Shown here: one piece after another, positions 12,501 to 23,778 of the stretch | Numbering within the stretch: the stretch's first letter is position 1 | Layout: each line of letters opens with the position of its first letter | NCBI GenBank assembly: GCA_001179505.1 | Contig: CDMY01001019.1 | Span: forward strand, 132,717 to 196,716 | Origin: Vitrella brassicaformis | Taxonomy: Eukaryota > Sar > Vitrellaceae | Direction of reading: 5' to 3' | DNA length: 64,000 bases | Made by a program: the position numbers and the translations under genes | Notes under the pieces: model-generated | What the model was told of the DNA's origin: nothing | Database searches by the model: none | Seen by the model: the letters and a program-made list of their open reading frames with translations, nothing else

Positions 12501-13099
12501 AGCTTGTTTCTAGGAGACACACGAGTAGCCAGGAGGGTGATGACAAAGGCTACATTAGGGTCGGCAAGCTGTCAATCGGTCAGGAGCAAGATTCGGAGGG
12601 AGAAGGGTATCCCGGTGAGGAGAAGCGACAACAAGTGACATCGAGCGACGCCTCTGACGTGTGTGTGTTGTGTGTGTGTGTGTGTGTGTTGTGTGTGTGT
12701 GTGTGTGTGTAGTGGCACATATACAAACAGATGGCACAGATGGCACAGATAGCACATATGGCACGTGAGACATGCACACGAATCACGGAGTCATCAATCA
12801 CTTGATCTCTCTGAATGACAATATATCATCTGCCTCTGCAGAGATGACGATAGTGATGTCCCCACGGGAGACAATGGGGATGATGACGGTGCGGATGATG
12901 ACAACGACCCGAACGCAACTGACAATCCAAGAACGCTGGACGAACGAACAGCAGGCGCAGTCACGTATGCATACACACAGACAAACGGATTCGTTCCAAA
13001 GACGATACACACCTTCGTCTGCTCGATTTGTCTGCGTGCAGGGGCCATCCTGTCTGTATGCTGCTGTTGGCGGCCCTCACCACCACAATCCTCGCCTGA
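9535..13099 (+). CDS. Secreted, probably GPI-anchored protein with at least five LCW modules (gap inside)
   Basis: ATG at 9535 opens a signal peptide (MVRTLRFALLVAVQAHLTC). The coding sequence enters the 300-N gap and re-emerges at 9954. From there the exons run 9954-10013, 10078-10159, 10225-10335, 10393-10534, 10608-10821, 10890-10930, 11009-11089, 11177-11366, 11436-11515, 11584-11655, 11742-11916, 11979-12052, 12130-12201, 12271-12460, 12514-12614, 12844-12964 and 13042-13099. Each module reads GP...C..G..C.v.itG.G, then about 60 residues beginning with a short hydrophobic strand, then a (k/y/f)LCW core, then ...GTLtI.G. The LCW cores are FKFCWS, YTLCWG, IKLCWC, RFLCWC and HYLCWR. An acidic DDD-rich linker precedes VCMLLLAALTTTILA, a hydrophobic tail ending at the stop, typical of GPI-attachment signals. 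A C5 run at 10440-10444 shifts the frame in the first module. I do not recognise a characterised family; LCWC/GTLTI repeats resemble ones I associate with dinoflagellate proteins. Joining the 9535 start to this gene across the gap is inference. Confidence 0.68.
9628..9927. other. Assembly gap, 300 N
   Basis: A run of exactly 300 N bordered on the left by a G12 homopolymer. It hides the beginning of the LCW-module gene after its signal peptide. The equal length of all three gaps suggests a fixed placeholder, so the true size is unknown. Confidence 0.99.
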
Positions 13100-13356
13100 A
13101 CACCGCCCCGCTGACAGCTCCCTTCTTAATCATTATCTCTCCTCCTTTTGTATTTTTTCCGGTTTTTTGAATTACCTCTTTGTGCCGTGTGTGTGTGTGT
13201 GTCTTTTTCGGGGGATTTGGAGTCTTTTAAAAAAACTGGTGACCGACAAATTGAATACGGGTGAAGAAGCTTTTCTGAAGAAGGAGACACTTTCGTAGAC
13301 GTTCACCCTTATCTCAGCCTTACTGTGTCCCCCTTTGCCAAAAGAATAGTTGAGCA

Positions 13357-13704
13357 ATGAGAGGAGGAAGAGGCGAGGCAAGAGAGGAGGCACGTGATAT
13401 TGCCGTGCATCACGTCTGGATGCGGACGAACTATCAACGTCTGTGCAATCGCTCCCACGGATACGCCAATGTGAAGGAGGCGGTGCAGGAGGCATACGAG
13501 AGCGAGTATGTGCAGAGCGTCTGCCACTTGCACATTTCGTATATACGGATAGTGGATACCTACCACCCCGAAATTCGGCGGCTGGCGGATTTGGTGAACT
13601 TGGTGTGCCGCCTGTGCCGTTTCCACCAAGATGACGAGACGGAAGCTGTTGACAGCCTGTTGTTCCATTCGAGCATCAAGATCTGTCGACCAGTCGCTGG
13701 TTAA
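13357..13704 (+). CDS. Uncharacterised 115-aa open frame
   Basis: An uninterrupted ATG-to-stop frame of 115 codons in an otherwise non-coding stretch. Its composition is normal (YANVKEAVQEAYESEYVQS, then HISYIRIVDTYHPEIRRLAD), without low complexity and with two Cys-rich patches (LVCRLCRF). I see no domain, signal peptide or membrane segment. The opposite strand is also open (13309-13725) but has a less protein-like composition. Existence as a gene is uncertain. Confidence 0.35.
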   Translation: MRGGRGEAREEARDIAVHHVWMRTNYQRLCNRSHGYANVKEAVQEAYESEYVQSVCHLHISYIRIVDTYHPEIRRLADLVNLVCRLCRFHQDDETEAVDSLLFHSSIKICRPVAG

Positions 13705-13989
13705 CAGTGACCGCTTATTTGACACCTATGTTGCGGGCGGAGAAGCAGTGCAGTGTGCCAGGCAGTTGACGAGATATTGGCGGGTGAGGATTACGACGAA
13801 TGAGTAGGGAAGAAAGAGACGACGATAGATACTTCTATGTTGTACATCATCCAGAGTTTGAATTACCAATAAAACTCTCTCATAAATGCTGCGGCAGCAT
13901 TCAATGTCTGTAAAAGCCAATCTGCAACCACAAAGCAATTTATTGAATTATCTATTAATTTTGCCGATAACTTTGCACTGTTACAAGTC

Positions 13990-14063
13990 CACCCATACAC
14001 AAGACACACGTGGCCGCCCGCGAGAGAGTGAGTGCGTGTGCACCGACCGATGTATTGTGTGGG
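13990..14063 (-). repeat. Inverted copy of a CC2D2A-gene exon/intron fragment
   Basis: The reverse complement of this 74-bp stretch matches 16806-16885 almost completely, with a few differences at one end. The shared core includes acaatacatcggtcggtgca. The other copy spans the end of a coding exon and its intron, so this one looks like a displaced, inverted fragment. Confidence 0.85.
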
Positions 14064-14492
14064 AAAGAAACATGTTTTGTGCGCTTTGAGGGGCAGACGT
14101 GTGGCGGTGTCTTTCTGCGTGCGTTCTTCGCCGTTTCTTCTGCCCTTCTTACGCCAAGCGTGCTCTATGGGTTTCCTTTGCTGGTGTGTGGCCTCCTGCG
14201 TGCCTTCTGCAGCGTCCGGTCCCTTTGGTTCCCTGTTTGTCTTGGTGTGTTCCCCGATCCTGGTGCTGTTTTCACCGTTTTTTTCGCTCGTTTCCGACGC
14301 CCCTGAGGTATGGGGGTGTTGTGTGTGATGCTGGTGTGCTGACAGGCGTGCGGGCAATGGATGCAATTTTTTGAGGAAGATTTGCAAAAGCTCGCCAAAG
14401 CTCCCGCCAAAACGACTCCGTGCGTCTAGGGATCCGTGTAAGATGATGATGATGATGAGCTGGGGGCCGCCCCCGTCTCAAGGGCGCATCGC

Positions 14493-17400
14493 ATGGCGGG
14501 TGTCGGGTTGGCGCCGCCGCCGCAGCTGGGCATTTCCTCAGAGGAGGCGAGAGGCGCACGCCTCACTGGCGGGCGCGGCAGACCGCCACGCACACAACAA
14601 TCAGACATTGAACCGGCTCGTCCTGCTGCTTCTGCTGGTGCTGGAGGTGTTGGCGTGGAGGAGGTGCGCCTGGATGTCGGTCCTGGGGTAGGTGGAAGGG
14701 CAGTGCGTGAGATCGAAGATGACAGTGTTGAGGAAAATGTGGGTTACGAGAGTGAAGGTGAGGGAGGGGTGGAGGGCCGAGGGAGGTCTGAGAGAGAGGT
14801 GGCCGACCTCGAGCACAACCAAATACTCGCTGGCAATGAAGGTAGGGGTACGCACCTGCGCAGCGAGCAAGGGAGGGAGGGAGGCGTGATCTTCATTCGC
14901 GTGTGTCCGTCGTGGTGGTTGGTTGTCTGTCGTGTGCAGACTACGCTCGTTTCAAGAAGGGTCGCAAGGCGGCCATGGATGACACGCACCCGATGGACAG
15001 ACTGAGGCTGTGGGAAACGGCACTCGAAATCACTGGGTGGGTGCGTGAGTGACAGACAGCCAGACCGACTGACAGACAGACTGTGCAGGATTCAGAACGT
15101 GACCAACAGCAAGCAGGACGTCTTCTATGTCGTTACTCTGCGGCACGTCAACAAGAAGAAGAGGGTCAGGGAGGGAGGGAGGGAGGGAAGGAGTGAGGGA
15201 AGGACCGAACACCTGCCTGCCTGCCTGCCTGCCTGCCTGCCACCCACGCCATCAATCAGCGGATTGTGTGCGTGTTTGTTGCGTTGGTTGGTTCGCATGT
15301 GTGTGCAGAGGGGCGTGATTCGCCGCACCTTCATGTACACGGACGCCTACTACCTCGAAAAGGGCGCAAACAGTCAGCACAGCACAGCAACCTCAAAACA
15401 CACCTCACCAGCCTGACTGAAACACACCAAGGACATACACATGTACATGATTGGGTGTCTGAATGGATGAATGCACTCGCAGAGCGACTGCGCGTTCCTG
15501 AGAAGGTCTCCATTCCGCGGACCCTCAAGTAAGTAAGACCAAAGGCAGGCAAGGCAAGGTGGGAGGGAGCGAGGGAGGGAAGGAGATGTGTGTGTGTGTG
15601 TGTGTGTGCGTGCAGGCTGAGCTACAACGACCTGAAGGACTACTGCGTCACGTTCGATGTGAGAAACCACAGACATGACGCCTTCCTTCGACACACACCC
15701 TCCCTCATTCACCACTCCCTCCCACTGTACTGTGTGTATCCACACCGCCCACGACATTCATTCTGATTCAGATGTGGAAGCTGAACAACTTCACGTTCAA
15801 CACGCACCATGCCAGCGCCCAGCTGTCGCTCTACGACGCCGCCAGCGAGAGCATGGACAGAGTCATTCTCGTCAAGAGAACCGTCAAGAAGGGACACAAA
15901 ACCAACAGTCAGCCACAGACAGACGGAGGGAGGGAGAGCAACAGCTCCACAGGAGCATGGATGGATGGATGGATGGACGTATGGATGTGTGTGTAGGCTT
16001 TGAGGTCCAGCGTCTGTCGATCACGTGTGAGCTGTCGGAGGTCTTCTCGTTCGAGCTCAAATTCGACAACTGGGTAACCCCGTACCACGCACTGACCAGG
16101 GAGGGAGGGAGGCACACACCCGTCCATCCATGCATGTGCATGTGTTTGTTCCTTCCCCCCCTCCCAGGGTTTCCGCCCAAACGATTCGTTGGACAAGGCG
16201 CTGATCGACGCGCCCAAGAGGCTGGAATTCGCCGTGCCCAAGTGAGTGGACGCAAGCAATGCACATTGATGGAAACACACGTACATACACACACACACAC
16301 ACGTACACGTGTATGTATGCATCACATCGGTATATGGGCGGCGACTGTGCGTATGTATGTGTTCTGACTGACTGGATATATAATGCGCACAGGAACAAGG
16401 GGGGAAAGTTCCGCGTGCGCAGCACCAAGTTCGACAAGACGTACGTAGGTGTGATCGAATGTGACGCGCGGGCGGGACATGCAGACAGACAGACATGTAG
16501 CCAGCCGGTCGACCAGCCGGCTTCATGAGCGCAGTGCACCTGGTGTGTGTGTGCTTTCTTTATTTCTTTCTTTCCAGGTCGTTCTGGAAGCAGATTCCCA
16601 CTTTCCATTTCAAAGGTGAGCTCAGCGAGTAGAACCGGGCGAGCGTGTTGTGTTAACGACGCTGCCCAGGTGCATTGACCCATAGATGGATGGATGGATG
16701 GACACGTAATGATGCCATCACGTGTGTGTGCATGAAGGCACCAAGTCTCATTTGGAGAACACCTACTTCGCCGTCAAGGTGTTCGCATTCCTCAGCCACC
16801 TCAAACCCACACAATACATCGGTCGGTGCACACGCACTCACTCTCTCGCAGGCCGGCCACGTGTGGCTTGTCTTGTGTATGGGTGCCTGTGCGTCTGTGT
16901 CTGTGCGTCTGTGTCTGACGTTGATCCGTTTGCTCCTTCCTAGGCAAGGCGATTTTGTCGCTCAAGTCGGTGCTGGACATATCGGTGTTCAAGGGGGACG
17001 TCAAGATACTCACCGTACGCACACACACAGACAACACCACACCTCCTTAAACGTGTGTGTGCGTTGATTGATACATATATGTCTGTCTGTCTGCAGTCGG
17101 CCCCCGATAAGCTTCGCAAGGGCATGGTTCGCGGCAATGTCAAGTGTCAGCCCAGGAGCGCATTCGCAACCGCTGACGAAGACGACAAGTCAGTCAGTCA
17201 GTCAACGCTCAGGCTGATCCATCCATCCATCCAGCCACTCACCCACTCACCCACTCACGTGTCCATTGTGTCTGTACCAGCGTCAAGGTGCGCCCGGAGC
17301 AGCCCCGTGGCGCGGCGCTCCTGTCGCAACTCGACATCCGCGAGCAGTACCTCGTCGTCAGGATCTCAAAGGTAGGCAAGGGTCACCTGGTTTGTTTGCC

Positions 17401-18692
17401 CAGTTCTGACTGTGTCTGTCTGTCTGTTTTGTGTATCCATGTATTGTGTTGCGGTTTTGAGTGTGAGAATCTGCCCGTGGCGGATTCGGACACCGGCAGC
17501 TCCGACCCGTTCGTGCGCGTCAAGTGGGACGGACTGGTCAGTGAGTGAGTCACCCACCATGTACACCTGACTGACGGCGAGTGACGTGTGTGTGTGTTGG
17601 CATGTAACTAACACCGACACATCCATCCGTCCATGGGATGGACAGATTCAGAACTCTCCGGTGCGGGAGAGGACGACCCGTCCGGTGTTCAACCAGAACT
17701 TTTACTTCCCCGTCAGACTCATCAGCAAACGCTCAAGGACCAACCCGAAGTCAGTCACCCAGACAGACCTTGGAACGCATCCATCCATGTGTACTGTCTG
17801 TGTTGTGGGTGTCTCTTTGTCAGGTACATCCGCAGCGCATTGCCCGTGGAGATGTTCTCCAAGGGTGAGGGAGATGGGGAGACCCGAAACACAGCCAGCC
17901 AGGCAGCAAAGTCGATGTGATTAATCGTTGGTGTGAGTCACGCAGGTTCGATCGACATCGAGGTGTGGGACAATGACGACTTCAGCTCCGATTTCCTAGG
18001 GGGTCAGGACAGACACACAGACACACAAGCACGCTCAGACAGAGAAAGAGGGAGATGGCGAGGGAGAGAGAGCAACAAAACGCGACCGAGGGCGTCGCTG
18101 CATGCCTCTGTCTGTCTGTCTGCCTGCCTGTCTGTGTGTGTGTGTGTGTGTGTGTGCAGGTTGCCGTGTGGACCTGGCCGACATCACGGGCAGCAACAAC
18201 ATCCAGAAACGATCTCTAGCATACGTACGTACGGATGCACATGTACACGGACAGACACACCACTGCACTGCCTACACACTCACCCAAACCAACCAACCAC
18301 CAACAGGTGCAACAGGTGCCCAACCAACCGTCATAACATGTGTGTGTGCAGGGCACCAAGAAAAAGGAAAGGCGCGCCGGACCAGGTGCACCCGCACGCA
18401 CCACTCGTCCATACCCACCCGTGCACCGACCGACCGACCGACCGACACACTCCTGCCTGCTTGTTTTCTCTCTGCTGCGCATTGCATTCATTGTCTGTGT
18501 GTCTGTCGTCTGTCATGTGCTCCATCGATCGATCATCCCCCACCCCACCCATCTAGATGCGGTAACGGCTGACGACGAAGACGACATCGAAGACGAAGAT
18601 GGCGGCAAACGGAGGAGAAAGGTGCACACGCACACACACACATACATCCATACATACATACATACGCATCCAGGAGGGGCTGGCTGGCTGGT

Positions 18693-18723
<31 letters not shown>

Positions 18724-21700
18724 GCGCGTGTGTGTGTGTTCAGGAGCCGTGGGATGTGGAGTTGGACACACGTGTGGTCGAGGGGTACAAGGAGCCCCTC
18801 ATCGGCTCACAAATCAAGGTAGGTAGGTACGTAGGTACGTCCATACCTAAGTATGGACGTATGGATGCATCAACCAACGAATGCATCAACCAACACATAG
18901 ATAAGATACATACTGCGGGGCTGGCTGGCTGCATGTGTATTCTCGTACGTATGCATGTGTGGGTGGATGTCTGTCTGTCTGTCTGTCTGCAGACGGTGGG
19001 GACGTCGAGCATCTTCTTCGAGTGCTACTTCTGGCCCGACTTCCACGAGTCGCTGCGCATCGAGAAACCCAAGACAGAGGTCGGTGCGTGGGTGGGTGGG
19101 TGGTAAGGGGGCACCCACCCGGACAGCCCAACAATCCGTCACGTGCAATGCGGATCTGCCGTATGTGTGTGGGTGCAGGAGTCTCGCGAAGACGCCATTC
19201 GGAAGGCCATCGACACGTGGAATGCGGTCAGATGGATGGATGGACGGGCTATGGAGCCACGCATCCACCTGTTTTTGTCTGCTGTGTTATCTATCTTGTC
19301 TGTGTGCCATCCATCCATGCATCAGGACTTCACAGCGTTCCAGAACGAGTATCTGCAGGACTTCCCCGACGGTCCAAAGGACCGCACGTGGACATGTGCT
19401 GCAGAACACCCACAGGTGGGTGGGTAGGCAGGCGGTACTTGCGTGTGGTTGTGGTTGTCTTTGTCCATTCATGACATGTTGCAATTCAGACGAAGCAGAT
19501 GTACCCCTTACCGTGCTTCGTCACGCCAATCGTCATACCAGAGGAGATGGCGGCCGCTTCGTGAGCAGTAGCCAAGGGAATCACAGATCGACACACATCC
19601 ACACTAAACAGAGCCAAGACAACACCTGCCCTCCTCCCTCTCTCTCTTTCTCTCTCTCTGTGTGTGTGTGTGTGTGTGTGTTGTGGTCAGCAAGTTGCTG
19701 CATTGGATGCAGTGTTTGAGTTTCGTGGTAGGGGGTCGGCAGGAGAAGGAGGGCAAAATCAAACGCTGGTACAACTCATCATTCCTACTCGCTAGAAGGT
19801 GACACCCACACATACATACACATCCATCCAGCCATCCATCCATCACCACACACAGACACATGGATGGCTGTATGGCTGTGTGTGACCAGGCAGGGTGCCG
19901 TTCAGGACCATGCTCTCCTCCTCTGTGGCCTGCTGCTCGGCACCAAGAAGGATGCATACGTTTGCAAGGTGGCTGAAGAGCGTGCATCCACTCACTCACT
20001 GCATCACATGAACGGACGGATGAATCCATGTGTGTGTGTGTGTGTGTGTGTGTAGGGTACGTTGCCGTACGGCGATGAGCACGTGTGGGTGATGACTCGC
20101 GAGGAGGGGCCGTCGGGGTACGTCACCTTCTGGGAACTCACACAGCGAATGAGATACTACCTGCCATGTACTCACACACACAGATGGATTGATGGATGGA
20201 CGCCTGGCTCTTCCTGCCTATCATGCTCATGCGTCTTTGTCTGTGTATGTGTGTGCAGTGCGTTGGGCTGGCAGGCCCGAGACCTTCGACACCGAGGAGG
20301 TACGTGTGTCATCAACACACAGATGCAGCCAGCCCAGCCACGATGCCTTTTGTGAATGTGACCTTGTGGGTGTGTGCAGAGCGCCATCCAGCGTCCACGG
20401 AGCTTTGAGCACGTGAGTTGAGTCTGTCCACCAGTCAGCCCACAGACAGCGGCATCCATCCATCCATCCATCTGTGTGTATGGTGTGTGGCTGCGTCACG
20501 TCACTTCAGCGCGGGAGCCTGGATTCTCCGTCGAGCGATTTCGACTCCATGTGGGCCGACACCGAGGTCAAAGACCAGACCGTCAGAGAGGTGCGCCCCA
20601 CCCCACCGGGGGAGGGACACTGACTGACAATCCACACTCACGTACCCGATTTCACACGTGCATCTGTTTGTTCCGGGGTGGGTCGGCCTGTCTGTCTGTC
20701 TGTCTGTCTATGCTGTCACCTCACCGGCCCCCCCTCATTCACCACACCACACAGGACGAGTACGATTCTTTGCCCCACATGAGCAACATCCCACGGCCCA
20801 AACGCACCACCGCCAAAGTCGCACCCAGGAAGAAAAGTACGTAATACACAACACAACACAACGCAAGAACACAACACACACACGCGCCCCCCCACGCCCA
20901 TCCACCCTTTGTAGAGCTTTCTGCATTCCGTCGCTCACTTCTCGCAGGTCGTGTGTCGCGTGAGGCGCAGCAGCGGGAGCACGCGCAGCGTCGTGCGCAG
21001 AAGCCGTACGCCCCCCAGATGGACCTAGTGCGCGTCGACGACACGTTGGTGCCTGTGCCGTACGAGACGATCGAGGTGGTCTTCAACCACGAGCGGGTGT
21101 TCGGCAACCTGCAGAACCACCACCCGGCATGCATCAAATACGACTTCGAGAACCCACAACAGTGGAGAGACCTCAACCAGCTGCTCTCACACCAGGTGAG
21201 GGAGGAAGGGAGGGAGGCGGCCAGAAAGGTCGGTGGAAGGAAGGTGCATCCATCCATCCATCCATGAAGCTGACGATTGTGTCTGCCGTGTCTGTCGTGT
21301 GTGTGGTTCATTCCTTGATTCAGGATTACCCCGAGCGGATTGACGCTGACGTGACCCCTGGTCCGGCTTTGCGGCCGCACACGTGTGAGAGGGAGGCGGC
21401 CAAGCTCGTGGGAGAGCTCTGCGAGAACATACGCATGTACAGGGCCAGACTGGGGCTCGAAACCCTATTCGACAACGTACGTCTCATCTCGTCAGCCATC
21501 AGCCACCCCCCCAAACATGTACCCATCTGTCTGTGTGTGCGCGCGCGCGCGTGTGTGTGTGTGTGTGTCAGAGTGAGCCTCTGACGGACAAGATCCGTGA
21601 CTACTTGGATCTGTTGGAGCAGCGGCACAACCTGAGTCCAGAGTTCGACCCCGGGCCGGGCGAGCCCACGGGCTTCTCCAACCCCAGAGACGAAACCGAG

Positions 21701-22564
21701 GCCGTACGGGTGTTCAAAAGATACCCACCACCGGGTGGGTGAGACCTCCAATATCTTATCGGCATGCAATGGTGGCCCGAATGTTGTGTGCGTGTGGTGT
21801 GTTGATCAGATTCGATATCCCCCACGCCAGCAGAGGTGCAGAGCAAGTGGCACGACTACTACGAGTGAGTGAGTCAGTGAGTCAGTCAGTGTGGGAGTCA
21901 GTGTGGGTGGAGTGCCGACCGGAACGATGCACACGCACTCGTGCTGACATCCATCATGTGTGTCACAACCTGTGTAGTCGTGAGAAGAAGCTGTACGAGT
22001 CAGGGAGGGAGGCACTGCAGGTTCGCAAGGGACACCAATTCTCAGGTAATAATAATGACAATGGATGGCTGGGCGGGGCGGATGCCACACACGCCAGCCA
22101 CATGCATTTGTGTGTGTGCATTGATTTGATTGGATTGGTAAGGTTTTCCTATGCACTTTTGCTCGGCTGACTCGGAGAAGATCCGTGAGTATCTGCTGCA
22201 GATGAAGAAGTTCAGGGCCGTTCTCGAGGCCCCCCTCGACTCCGTCGTCTACACCATCGTCTGCCGCATATTCGGACTCTCTTCATGTATGTAGACACGG
22301 CACGGCACGCACACGCGATCAGTATAGTCGTTGCACTTCACTTCACACACAGAGAGAGGGGGGGAGAGAGAGGACAGTCAGTCAGGTCGATTCATTCACT
22401 CATTCCTGCGTGTCTCTGTCCGTTTGGTTTTCTCTTTGTGTGCTGTGCTGTGCTGTGCATGTCATTTGTTTGCAGCGATCCCGTCTGTGTGGATCTTCTT
22501 CGGTGCGTCGGTGGCTGTGGTGCAGAACCAATACACAGGCGAGAAGACCATGGCCATGTTGTAA
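14493..22564 (+). CDS. CC2D2A: CC2D2A-like ciliary transition-zone protein (C2 domains, inactive transglutaminase fold)
   Basis: CC2D2A is a large MKS-complex protein of the ciliary transition zone. More than 25 short exons form one frame here. After an acidic, glycine-rich N-terminus comes a C2-like region (WKLNNFTFNTHHASAQLSLY near 15775-15840; SITCELSEVFSFELKFDNW near 16015-16075). A classical C2 domain follows near 17310-18210 (SDTGSSDPFVRVKW; SIDIEVWDNDDFSSDFLGG). The transglutaminase-like region is near 19500-20280: DHALLLCGLLLGTKKDAYVC, then DEHVWVMTRE and a short YVTFWEL strand. The normal catalytic Cys position is not Cys, as in animal CC2D2A. YDFENPQQWRDLN near 21140 and the C-terminus FPMHF...SVWIFFGAS near 22145-22530 also match CC2D2A. 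The EVWDND core resembles ferlins, but ferlins lack the transglutaminase fold and this tail. The start at 14493 is the first in-frame ATG of the exon, and the N-terminus could be longer. Its presence implies a flagellated stage. Confidence 0.78.
16806..16885 (+). repeat. Source copy of inverted fragment
   Basis: This stretch covers the end of the exon reading FLSHLKPTQYIG and the start of the following intron of the CC2D2A-like gene. It is matched in inverted orientation at 13990-14063, about 2.8 kb upstream. Confidence 0.85.
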
Positions 22565-23778
22565 ATTAAGGAAAGGAAGGAGGCACAGGGAGGAACGACC
22601 TATTTGCTTTGCCTTCCTTTGGTGTGATGTGTGTCTATCCAATGAATGAATGCACCCTCATACGGGACCCAACCAACCACCCAACGACCAATGTGTGTTG
22701 TGTGGTTTGTTGCCTATAAGTGTGGCTGTGCTGCTCTGCCCTGCCCTGCCCTGGTCTGGTCTGGTCCCAAAGGTCTGTCTGTCTGCTGGTCCATCCATCC
22801 ATCCATCCATCTGTGTTACACACACGGCATGCATCGATCGCATCGCAAGGTAGGTAGGTCGGCGTTTGTGTCTGTCTGTCTGGCATGTTCGTGAGTGAGT
22901 GGGTGCCACCCCAAGCAACTAACTGGTGTAGACAGGTACTTTGTGTAACTGCAGGCAATGAATGTGGGAGTTCGTTCATCATTCTCTCCTGTCTGCCCTG
23001 CACTGCCCTGCACTGCACGTGTGTTGTGTGTGCTTTCTTTGTACGTCTTCCTCTCTCGCCGCTGGTTTGCCCCTGCCTGCCTGCCGATGGTTGCATGCGT
23101 TCAACTCAACGAATGGTTCATGTCTGGTGCCGTGGTGGCCGGCCATGGCGTGCTGTGCTTGCTAAATGGTTGATTCAACATTGGCTGGCTCCTTTGATTG
23201 CACCTCCAACATTCGGATGCACACGCAAGAAGGTCTGTCTGTGTGCGCCGAATCTCTGCGTGTCTGCATGCGTGAGTGTCTGTGTCTCTGTCCGCTATCA
23301 CATTAATCACATGAGAGAGCACCGCCGGCCGGGTGTTGTGGCCAGGTCGATCAGGATTTATTGCAGGTGGAACGTCGTGGTGTGTTTATCTGTCAGTACT
23401 GTCGGCTACCGCCACCGTTCATCCATCCATCGACAATTTGTGTGTATGTCCAGCCAGCCAGCCGGCACAGCATCCATCCATCTATCATGAGAGCCAGCGT
23501 CCTTCCCCGAAGCACACACGCTACCCGCACCCACGCCGCATCCTACGCATGCGGACCTATGTGGGGTGACTTAGCAGCTTAACTGCTGACAAGTGGAAAC
23601 CCAGTTTTGCACTTCTCTCGTCTGGTGGTGTTTCCGATGTCCTCAATCCGGGAGACGATTGCATTTGGATCGCTGAGGTCCCTGCGTAAAGTCTAAAGTC
23701 TCCCGCTTTTGAAAAAAGAGCGTCCTCCACAGGGAGATCTTTCAAGCCGAGCGACTGTACGTCTGTGATCGAGCCGCC
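22565..23778. other. Intergenic, simple-sequence rich
   Basis: About 1.2 kb between the CC2D2A-like gene and the secreted-protein gene. It holds CTGCC, GTCT and CATC tracts. All open frames are short and compositionally odd. The last 100 bp before 23779 are the likely promoter and 5' UTR of the next gene. I see no gene here. Confidence 0.5.

Larger units (their letters stand above)
13100..14492. other. Intergenic region with one short open frame and an inverted fragment
   Basis: Between the LCW gene and the CC2D2A-like gene. It has one open frame (13357-13704), described separately, and an inverted fragment of the next gene (13990-14063). The rest (about 14090-14400) is TG- and C-rich with no recognisable protein. 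Confidence 0.45.

Noticed and set aside
12655-12715. CRISPR-like or regulatory repeat array at the TG tract
   Set aside because: It is a plain (TG)n microsatellite inside an intron, with no spacers.
14371-14691. Open frame starting with five Met codons at an ATG repeat
   Set aside because: It is a GAT-repeat artefact in another frame from the CC2D2A-like exon 1, with arginine-rich unnatural composition.
17460-18010. Ferlin identity for the 14.5-22.6 kb gene, suggested by the EVWDNDDFSSDFLG C2 motif
   Set aside because: The transglutaminase-like region and the C-terminal SVWIFFGAS block are not in ferlins but fit CC2D2A.
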